Source: Pacificibacter marinus (GTDB taxonomy: Bacteria > Pseudomonadota > Alphaproteobacteria > Rhodobacterales > Rhodobacteraceae). From it: a stretch of 64,000 bases of DNA. The translations under genes and the position numbers were made by a program. This document shows, piece by piece, positions 58,379 through 64,000 of this stretch. Each line of letters opens with the position of its first letter. Position 1 is the first letter of the stretch. Below the pieces are notes generated by a model. The model saw only the letters and a list, made by a program, of their open reading frames with translations. It did no database searches and had not been told where the DNA came from. The stretch covers positions 52,042 through 116,041 of the forward strand of contig NZ_JAHKPU010000013.1 in assembly GCF_018860505.1 (NCBI RefSeq), in the 5' to 3' direction.

Positions 58379-58461
58379 CTGCCCTTTAAACATAATCCAA
58401 CGTTTGGTTCTGTAAGGGAATTTTAGATGACTCATAATCGCCTATTCATGGGGGGACGTGA

Positions 58462-58743
58462 ATGACTGTTCATGTCCAGCTCCACGACAGATTAGATTAC
58501 CAGTCCGTGCCACCACTTTTAAGCGAACTCAAAGCCATCGACGCTGATGAAGTCGTCATCGATGCCGGACAGGTCCGCCATTTGGGGGCTTTGTCACTGC
58601 AAGTCCTGCTCTCAACCATCAAAACACGCCATGAAGCAGGAAAATCCACCCGGATTACGAATGTCTCTGATAGCTGCGTCGATCTGCTCGGCCTTTTTGG
58701 ATTTACGCCTGAAACCCTAACACAACCGGAGGATTGGACATGA
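58462..58743 (+). CDS. STAS-domain protein of the chemotaxis operon
   Basis: A 93-residue single STAS domain (anti-sigma-factor-antagonist fold): HDRLDYQSVPPLLSELKAI, the VVIDAGQVRHLGALSLQVLL strand-helix and RITNVSDSCVDLLGLFG. In SpoIIAA-type proteins a Ser in the helix-start motif DSSG is phosphorylated. Here the aligned positions read Gly-Ala-Leu, with a Ser one residue further on, so canonical phosphorylation looks unlikely. Proteins of this kind open che operons in many alphaproteobacteria, with an unproven role. The stop overlaps the cheY start (ATGA). Confidence 0.85.
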   Translation: MTVHVQLHDRLDYQSVPPLLSELKAIDADEVVIDAGQVRHLGALSLQVLLSTIKTRHEAGKSTRITNVSDSCVDLLGLFGFTPETLTQPEDWT

Positions 58744-59105
58744 GCCTTGAAGTCCTAGCTGTAGATGACAGCCGAACAATGCGCGATATGCTCAACCTTG
58801 CCCTTTCTTCAGCTGGGTTCACAACCCATTTGGCCGATGACGGCGTACATGGCCTCGAAGTGCTCGAAGGCATTGAACCTGATGTCATCATCACCGACAT
58901 CAACATGCCCCGTATGGATGGATTTGGCTTCATGAACGCGGTCCGATCCGAAGAAAGATGGAGCCGTATTCCAATTCTGGTCCTAACGACCGAGAGCGCA
59001 GATGAACTCAAATCAAAAGCGCGTGCTGCAGGTGCAACGGGTTGGATCGTCAAACCATTTGATCCCGCAAAACTCGTCAAAGCTCTTCAAATGGTAGCTG
59101 GTTAA
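58740..59105 (+). CDS. cheY: Chemotaxis response regulator CheY (first copy)
   Basis: Single receiver domain of 121 residues. The acid pocket is Asp9-Asp10 in VLAVDDSRTMRD, the phospho-acceptor Asp53 in IITDINMPRMDGFGF, then the Thr in LVLTTES and the Lys in WIVKPFDP. SRTMRDML is typical of CheY proteins. The ATG at 58740 overlaps the STAS gene stop, with GGAGG upstream. Its output is flagellar switching or acting as a phosphate sink; which cannot be decided. Confidence 0.92.
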   Translation: MSLEVLAVDDSRTMRDMLNLALSSAGFTTHLADDGVHGLEVLEGIEPDVIITDINMPRMDGFGFMNAVRSEERWSRIPILVLTTESADELKSKARAAGATGWIVKPFDPAKLVKALQMVAG

Positions 59106-59118
59106 GAGGTCCTCCCCT

Positions 59119-61398
59119 ATGTCCGATCCTATGGCAGAAATTCGCGCCTCGTTCTTTATTGAATGTGAAGAACTCCTGGAAAGCCTTCAGGACGGTCTCA
59201 TATCAATGGAAAACGGCGACACAGACTCTGAAACAATCAACGTCGTGTTCAGGGCCGTGCACTCTATTAAAGGGGGGGCTGGTGCCTTCGGGTTGGATGA
59301 CCTCGTCAAATTTGCACATCGATTTGAGACGGCAATGGACGAAGTCCGTGCGGGGCGCTTCACACCCGATTCAGATGCAATTCGACTGTTCTTTTGTTGC
59401 GCAGACTTGCTGGGTGATTTGGTGCGCGCCGCACGAGATGACATCACTATTCCGCACAACACAACAGCTCCCGTTCTCAATGAACTCGACAGATTGGTCG
59501 GCTGCGAAGATGATGTAGAAGAGGAACTCGACTTCACGCCCGCAATCCTTTCTTTGGATATGGGTGACACGCAGGGCCTGCCCGACATCACTGGCTTGCC
59601 TCCTTTGAGCGATGCCCCAATTCTTGAAACAGACGTTTCCGTGACGGCCCCTTTGCCCTCTGCACCCAAAGGGTTCAGCATACACTTCAAACCTGAAACC
59701 AGCCTTTACGCATCGGGAAATGAACCACTCTATCTTCTACGTGCTTTGCGCGACCTTGGTGATCTCGTGGTGACCTGCAATACGCAACGCGTCCCGACCC
59801 TAAATACACTAGATCCTGATGACGGATATTTGTCTTGGCACCTAAAGGTTCTCACTGAGGAACCTATCGAAGTTGTGCGAGAAGTATTTGAATTTGTCGA
59901 CGGTCTCTGTGCGCTTGACATAACGCCTCTGAGCGCATCATCATATGATCCCATTTTTTCTGACAGTACGGATCAAGTGGACCTTCAAACAACCTTGATC
60001 GATGTGTCTGAGCCTCCTGTCGCCCCTCCGCAAATAGAGGCTCCTGTGGAAAACGCGGCTCAGGAAGCGGTGCAGCCTGAGCCACCCCAAAAAGATGATA
60101 TTCCCCCGACTGAAACTCCAGAAATTACACAGGACACACAAAAAAAACAGCCGAGTGCGCCAGCCAAAACGACGTCAACCCCAACCCAGCCTCGTGCAAC
60201 TGTACGCGTGGATCTAGAACGTGTTGACCGTCTCGTAAATTTGGTTGGGGAATTGGTGATCAACCAAGCAATGCTCAGTCAATCTGTCGCTGAAGCTGGC
60301 CTGCCGCCAAACTCACCCGTCTCAACGGGCTTAGAAGAATTTCTTCAACTGACTCGTGACATCCAAGAGTCGGTTATGATGATCAGAGCTCAACCGATCA
60401 AATCGCTGTTCCAGCGTATGGGCCGCATTGTTCGAGAATCTTCTGCCTCAGTTGGCAAGCAAGTGCGCCTCCATACTCTTGGTGAAAATACCGAAGTCGA
60501 TAAAACAGTCATTGAGCGACTAGCAGACCCTCTTACACATATGATCCGAAATGCCGTTGATCATGGACTTGAATCTCCAGAAAAACGTGAAGCAGCTGGA
60601 AAAACGTGCGAAGGCAGCGTCACAATGACGGCGCAACATCGCTCAGGCCGTATCTTAATCGAAATTTCAGATGACGGTGCGGGCATCAATCGTGCACGCG
60701 TTCGAGAAAAAGCAATAGAAAAAAACTTAATCACTGAAGAGATGCAGCTTTCGGATTCAGACATTGATAGCCTTTTATTTATGCCTGGGTTTTCGACAGC
60801 ATCAGAAATTTCCAACTTGTCAGGGCGCGGCGTTGGGATGGATGTTGTCAAGAGTTCAATACAATCTCTGGGTGGTCGAATTACCATTTCATCCGTAGAG
60901 GGAAAAGGCACCACTTTCTCAATTTCGCTCCCGCTCACCCTTGCGGTTCTTGATGGTATGGTTGTGCGCGTTGGCGGTGAAACGCTGGTCGTCCCTCTAA
61001 ACGCGATTTTAGAAACGTTAACGTTAACAGATGACGATCTAAAGGCCCTTGGGCCAGAAACGCATGTTGTCCAAATACGGGGCGGATTTGTGCCCTTGTT
61101 GGATTTAGGGGCAGAACTTGGTTATCGCTCCCCCCAAGACAGTTATGTGGGGAGGACCGTTCTACTCATCGGCCAAGAGGACGGAAACAGGGCAGCACTT
61201 GCAGTCGACGCCATCGAAGATCAACGTCAAGTTGTGATCAAGGGACTTGAAGGCAGCTATGGCCGCGTTCCAGGCATAGCTGCGGCAACAATACTCGGCG
61301 ATGGCCAAATCGCGCTCATTCTCGACCCTACTGATTTGGTAAGTCAGGCGACTGGTAAAACGAAAAAACGGAACGCCCCAGTTCCAATTGCAGGATAG
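59119..61398 (+). CDS. cheA: Chemotaxis histidine kinase CheA
   Basis: Central kinase of the chemosensory array, 759 residues. Domains: Hpt (1-110) with phospho-acceptor His48 in FRAVHSIKGGAGAFG; a middle region of about 200-280 that probably binds CheY; a Pro/Gln-rich linker (about 290-355); dimerisation domain (RVDLERVDRLVNLVGELVIN); ATPase with HMIRNAVDHGLESPEKR, DDGAGINRARVREKA and GRGVGMDVVKSSI. A CheW-like P5 domain ends the protein. AAGAGG precedes the ATG. All catalytic motifs are intact. It overlaps nothing but sits four bases before cheW. Confidence 0.95.
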   Translation: MSDPMAEIRASFFIECEELLESLQDGLISMENGDTDSETINVVFRAVHSIKGGAGAFGLDDLVKFAHRFETAMDEVRAGRFTPDSDAIRLFFCCADLLGDLVRAARDDITIPHNTTAPVLNELDRLVGCEDDVEEELDFTPAILSLDMGDTQGLPDITGLPPLSDAPILETDVSVTAPLPSAPKGFSIHFKPETSLYASGNEPLYLLRALRDLGDLVVTCNTQRVPTLNTLDPDDGYLSWHLKVLTEEPIEVVREVFEFVDGLCALDITPLSASSYDPIFSDSTDQVDLQTTLIDVSEPPVAPPQIEAPVENAAQEAVQPEPPQKDDIPPTETPEITQDTQKKQPSAPAKTTSTPTQPRATVRVDLERVDRLVNLVGELVINQAMLSQSVAEAGLPPNSPVSTGLEEFLQLTRDIQESVMMIRAQPIKSLFQRMGRIVRESSASVGKQVRLHTLGENTEVDKTVIERLADPLTHMIRNAVDHGLESPEKREAAGKTCEGSVTMTAQHRSGRILIEISDDGAGINRARVREKAIEKNLITEEMQLSDSDIDSLLFMPGFSTASEISNLSGRGVGMDVVKSSIQSLGGRITISSVEGKGTTFSISLPLTLAVLDGMVVRVGGETLVVPLNAILETLTLTDDDLKALGPETHVVQIRGGFVPLLDLGAELGYRSPQDSYVGRTVLLIGQEDGNRAALAVDAIEDQRQVVIKGLEGSYGRVPGIAAATILGDGQIALILDPTDLVSQATGKTKKRNAPVPIAG

Positions 61399-61402
61399 AG
61401 TT

Positions 61403-61870
61403 ATGACAAACAATGAAAAACTTGCGGATGCGTCATCCATCGAATTGTTGTCCTTCCGCGTGGGCGGACAAGACTATTCAGTAGACATAATGTCGGTTCG
61501 AGAGATCAGAGGATCAGCGAAAGCAACCTCACTTCCACACGCTCCTTCCTTCGTGAAAGGTGTCATCAACCTCAGGGGGACAGTCCTTCCAATCATTGAT
61601 CTTTCTGCTCGTCTTGGACTGGAAACTGGCCAAGACACTGAGAGAAATGTAATTATTGTTGTAGACCTTGAAAGTCGGACAGCCGGGCTAATGGTCGATG
61701 CCGTATCAGATATTCTAGCCATTCCTGCAGAAGAAATGCAAACGCCACCAGACCTCGCAGCAGACGAGTCTCGTACCTTTGTCTCTGCACTTACGATAGT
61801 TGATGGCCGAATGATCAGAATTCTTGACTTGGAAGCGGTCATGCCCCCCCAAGGCGAAGAGGCCGCTTGA
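61403..61870 (+). CDS. cheW: Chemotaxis adaptor CheW
   Basis: Couples receptors to CheA. The 155-residue protein has the double beta-barrel SH3-like fold with ELLSFRVGGQDYSVDIMSV, LPHAPSFVKGVINLRGTVLP and the C-terminal LTIVDGRMIRILDLEAVM. The conserved Arg of the receptor-binding NLRG motif is present. The ATG at 61403 follows AGGATAGAG. It is followed after four bases by cheR. Confidence 0.94.
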   Translation: MTNNEKLADASSIELLSFRVGGQDYSVDIMSVREIRGSAKATSLPHAPSFVKGVINLRGTVLPIIDLSARLGLETGQDTERNVIIVVDLESRTAGLMVDAVSDILAIPAEEMQTPPDLAADESRTFVSALTIVDGRMIRILDLEAVMPPQGEEAA

Positions 61871-61874
61871 GTTT

Positions 61875-62771
61875 ATGAATAGTTCCCAAAGAAAACTCAC
61901 AATAGAAAACTTCTTGTCTGCCTCTGCGTTCGACAGGATTGCAAACCTTGCCCACAGCGAAGCTGGTATTGTGTTATCAAAATCTAAAGAATCAATGGTG
62001 AAGTCGAGATTAACTCGTCGCTTGCGCGCCTTGAAGATTGGGGATTTTGACACGTATTTAAATTTTTTAGAAAACGATACAAACGCTGATGAAATAAGCC
62101 ATTTCATTTCTGCTTTGACTACAAACGTGTCACATTTTTTTCGCGAAGAACATCACTTTTCTGCACTAAGAAATGATATCCTACCCTTATTGTATACAAA
62201 GCTAAAAATGGGCCAGCCAGTAAGAATATGGTCGGCGGGCTGCTCAAATGGGCAAGAACCATATTCAATTGCTATGACCTTGTTAGAATTTGATTCCAAC
62301 ATTGGTAATTACGACATTAAAATTTTAGCAACGGATATTGACCCAGAGGTACTGACATATGCGATCCAAGGAAGTTACTCTGGGGCATTGACGTCAGGAT
62401 TGCCTAAGAACTGCGAAAAATATTTCACATGTACTAAAATAATGAACGATGAAGTTTTACAGATCAAGCCGAATGTCAAAAATTTAGTATCATTTCGGCA
62501 GTTAAACCTTCACGCAAAATGGCCTATGGCTGGTTGCTTTGACGTTATTTTTTGTCGGAATGTCGTGATATATTTCGATGATGAAACACAATCTCAGTTA
62601 TATAGGCGTTTTGCCAATTCCTTGAACGATGCAGGCTACCTATTACTAGGGCATTCCGAAAGGCTGGGAGAAGAAGTTTCCGATTTGTTCAAAAATATTG
62701 GCGTGACCATTTACCAATCAAATAAAAAAAGAGGCGAAGTGCCTTCTCAAAACCGAATGGAGAGACAATAA
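61875..62771 (+). CDS. cheR: Chemotaxis methyltransferase CheR
   Basis: Methylates glutamates on chemoreceptors with SAM. The 298-residue protein has an N-terminal helical domain (FDRIANLAHSEAGIVL, SRLTRRLRAL), the TTNVSHFFREEHHF motif, SAM-binding IWSAGCSNGQEPYSIAM, ILATDIDPEVL and the VIFCRNVVIYFD strand. The ATG at 61875 is chosen over the overlapping longer frame. Codon use turns noticeably AT-rich compared with cheA's first half. The stop overlaps the next cheY by one base. Confidence 0.94.
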   Translation: MNSSQRKLTIENFLSASAFDRIANLAHSEAGIVLSKSKESMVKSRLTRRLRALKIGDFDTYLNFLENDTNADEISHFISALTTNVSHFFREEHHFSALRNDILPLLYTKLKMGQPVRIWSAGCSNGQEPYSIAMTLLEFDSNIGNYDIKILATDIDPEVLTYAIQGSYSGALTSGLPKNCEKYFTCTKIMNDEVLQIKPNVKNLVSFRQLNLHAKWPMAGCFDVIFCRNVVIYFDDETQSQLYRRFANSLNDAGYLLLGHSERLGEEVSDLFKNIGVTIYQSNKKRGEVPSQNRMERQ

Positions 62772-63157
62772 TGGCGCTAAGAGATCAACTTCGAGTTTTA
62801 GTTGTCGATGACATGTCCACAAGCCGCGGTCTCATAACGAATGCATTGGATTCATTCGGAATAAGAAACGTTACAAGTGCATCTGATGGCCCAACAGCGC
62901 TGCAAAAGCTGGCGCAATCTCCCGTACATTTGGTTATTTCAGATTACAATATGCCTGGAATGGATGGCTTACAATTGCTGCATTCATTGCGTTCAAACGC
63001 GCCCACACGAGGGGTAGGCTTTCTTTTGATCACAGGTAGAGCCGATAGGGAGATAATTGATCTTGGTAAGAAGCTAGGTATGAATAATTTTCTTAAAAAA
63101 CCTTTCGATGCCCCAAAACTCCGTGCGTCAATCGAGGCAATAGTAGGAAAGTTGTAA
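62771..63157 (+). CDS. cheY: Chemotaxis response regulator CheY (second copy)
   Basis: Receiver domain of 128 residues distinct from the first CheY: acid pocket in VLVVDDMSTSRGL, phospho-acceptor Asp58 in VISDYNMPGMDGLQLL, the Thr in LLITGRAD and the Lys in FLKKPFDAP. The pair suggests one motor-binding CheY and one acting as phosphate sink, as in other alphaproteobacteria; which is which is unknown. Its start and stop both overlap the neighbours (TAATG junctions). Confidence 0.92.
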   Translation: MALRDQLRVLVVDDMSTSRGLITNALDSFGIRNVTSASDGPTALQKLAQSPVHLVISDYNMPGMDGLQLLHSLRSNAPTRGVGFLLITGRADREIIDLGKKLGMNNFLKKPFDAPKLRASIEAIVGKL

Positions 63158-63558
63158 TGAATTTTTCGATGGCCCAATCTCAAGCAAAACAAGACATGAC
63201 CCATAAAGTGACTATTTCGGGAGAAACACTTCACAAGAGAATTCAAGACGAACTAATGGCGCTGGTTATACTGGCTGCAGAAGTGCAGATTGCACTTGGG
63301 CCTACACTATCAGAAGCTAAATCTCTTTCGCCCTCAGTTCAGCGAAGCCTACAGGCTATTGATAGACTACATCAAACCCTCGATGACCTTCAAAGAATAA
63401 TGGGGCATTTGTCAAATTTGGATGCTAATAGCAGAATAGCAGTTGCCCCACTCAGCAAGGCTATTCGGTTAAGGCATTTAGCGCATAAACTCTTCGATAA
63501 CGTCGACAGTCCATTTGCGCTCACAGAAGAAGATTCCGGCGATATTGCTTGGTTCTAA
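63157..63558 (+). CDS. Unknown 133-residue protein at the end of the chemotaxis operon
   Basis: Not recognised. It is helical and soluble, with long heptad-like stretches (SGETLHKRIQDELMALVILAA, SVQRSLQAIDRLHQTLDDLQ) and no cysteine or membrane segment. The ATG overlaps the cheY stop (TAATG), with AGGAAAG upstream, so it is certainly co-translated. It occupies the place where cheB/cheD or chemotaxis accessory genes are usual. Its C-terminus ends DSGDIAWF just before the IS end at about 63561, so a truncation of a longer protein is possible. Confidence 0.7.
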   Translation: MNFSMAQSQAKQDMTHKVTISGETLHKRIQDELMALVILAAEVQIALGPTLSEAKSLSPSVQRSLQAIDRLHQTLDDLQRIMGHLSNLDANSRIAVAPLSKAIRLRHLAHKLFDNVDSPFALTEEDSGDIAWF

Positions 63559-63560
63559 GT

Positions 63561-63880
63561 TGTGACCTGAGCCCCAAGCCTGCTCCAGCTTTGCGCGGAG
63601 TCGTTGGGGTTAAATCTTTGGCGTTAGGCCGCCATCTTGTCCATTGCCTTTCTCTGCAAAAATTCCATCGAGGTGAGGTTGCCCAATGCTGAATGTGGTC
63701 TGCGCCAGTTGTAATCCTCCTGCCATTCTTCAAGCGTGTTGCGGGCATCGCGCAATGTGCCAAACAGCGTTTCGTTGAGACATTCGTCTCGAATCTTGCC
63801 GTTGAAGCGCATCATAATGGTCTTGCCACGGTTTAGTTCCGGTCTCTTTCGAGCAATGTTTGCTATGAAGGAGATTAAGA
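63561..63880. mobile_element. IS3-family element end(s), head-to-head junction
   Basis: From about 63561 (TGTGACCTGAGCCCC, a plausible IS end beginning with TG) to 63880 the sequence is transposon-derived. A minus-strand transposase C-terminus (63624-63815) meets a plus-strand orfA at 63881. The junction and the terminal repeats cannot be fixed without a comparison; a second end should lie between about 63816 and 63880. The chemotaxis operon stops directly before. Confidence 0.6.
63624..63815 (-). pseudogene. IS3-family transposase OrfB, C-terminal remnant
   Basis: The minus-strand frame encodes FNGKIRDECLNETLFGTLRD, ARNTLEEWQEDYNWRRPHSA and LGNLTSMEFLQRK, the C-terminal end of an IS3-type DDE transposase (the FNGKxRDECLNE and DYNxxRPHSxLG motifs, including the catalytic Glu). 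Everything upstream (the first two catalytic Asp residues, OrfA) is missing; the open frame continues into unrelated sequence. It is therefore a remnant. Confidence 0.85.
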
Positions 63881-64000
63881 ATGGCAACGAGATACACACT
63901 CGAGTTTCGGCGTGATGCAGTGCGCATTGCGGTTACAAGCGGCCTAACACGACCCCAAGTTGCCTCAGATTTAGGCGTGGGTCTTTCGACTTTGAACAAG
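63881..64000 (+). CDS. IS3-family transposase OrfA, cut by window edge
   Basis: The first 40 residues, MATRYTLEFRRDAVRIA and then TSGLTRPQVASDLGVGLSTL, form the helix-turn-helix start of an IS3-family OrfA. A strong AAGGAG site lies 8 bases before the ATG. The reading frame is open to the end of the window. Orientation is opposite to the OrfB remnant beside it, so it starts a second copy or a rearranged one. Confidence 0.85.
   Translation, partial: MATRYTLEFRRDAVRIAVTSGLTRPQVASDLGVGLSTLNK

Overview
The window looks like ordinary chromosome from a marine alphaproteobacterium of the order Rhodobacterales (Roseobacter group). The evidence is the nifR3/dusB-ntrB overlap, the fused ispDF gene, a CckA-type hybrid kinase, the DUF6456 and DUF6477 proteins, an alphaproteobacterial GTTC-N7-GTTC LexA box upstream of recA, and an aglEFGAK sugar operon like that of rhizobia. 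GC content appears moderate. No rRNA, tRNA, CRISPR array, prophage or defence island was recognised. The only mobile DNA is at the right edge.

Layout. 1-9.3 kb: the 3'-truncated ntrB and dusB on the minus strand, diverging from ispDF-pgpA-cinA; then an ammonium channel, a Coq10/RatA protein, hpt, a diheme cytochrome c and an rRNA methyltransferase. 9.3-13.8 kb: lipA and an oxidative-stress block (peroxiredoxin, OxyR, catalase) with visible operator palindromes. 13.8-26.4 kb: DUF6456 and DUF6477 proteins, guaA, two EamA exporters around a FadL-like porin, a P-loop protein, metA, a hydrolase, ppk2-tetR and a GSCFA protein. 26.5-36 kb: rplM-rpsI, icd, a HupE-like protein, an unknown 184-residue protein, a tandem YitT pair, a M48 peptidase/DUF898 pair and typA. 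36-47.7 kb: small enzymes, alaS, recA, cckA, rsmB-like, guaB and a SLAC1/TehA-type channel, all on the minus strand.

47.8-58.3 kb is a carbohydrate module. An alpha-glucoside ABC importer with its alpha-glucosidase (aglEFGAK) diverges from a LacI regulator, which is followed by a GH1 beta-glucosidase and glucokinase. Palindromes of the form CAAAGCGCTTTG occur upstream of both arms and suggest one shared regulon: import, hydrolysis to glucose, then phosphorylation.

58.4-63.6 kb is a chemotaxis operon (STAS protein, cheY, cheA, cheW, cheR, second cheY, unknown 133-residue protein). It ends at two IS3-family transposase pieces in head-to-head orientation. No cheB, cheD or receptor gene is present before the edge. 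The most follow-up-worthy observations are the chemotaxis/IS junction with its unknown ORF, the agl/bgl operator set, an iron-control-like palindrome ahead of the peroxiredoxin gene, and a nested inverted repeat upstream of icd. I did not find a clear-cut new multi-gene system.
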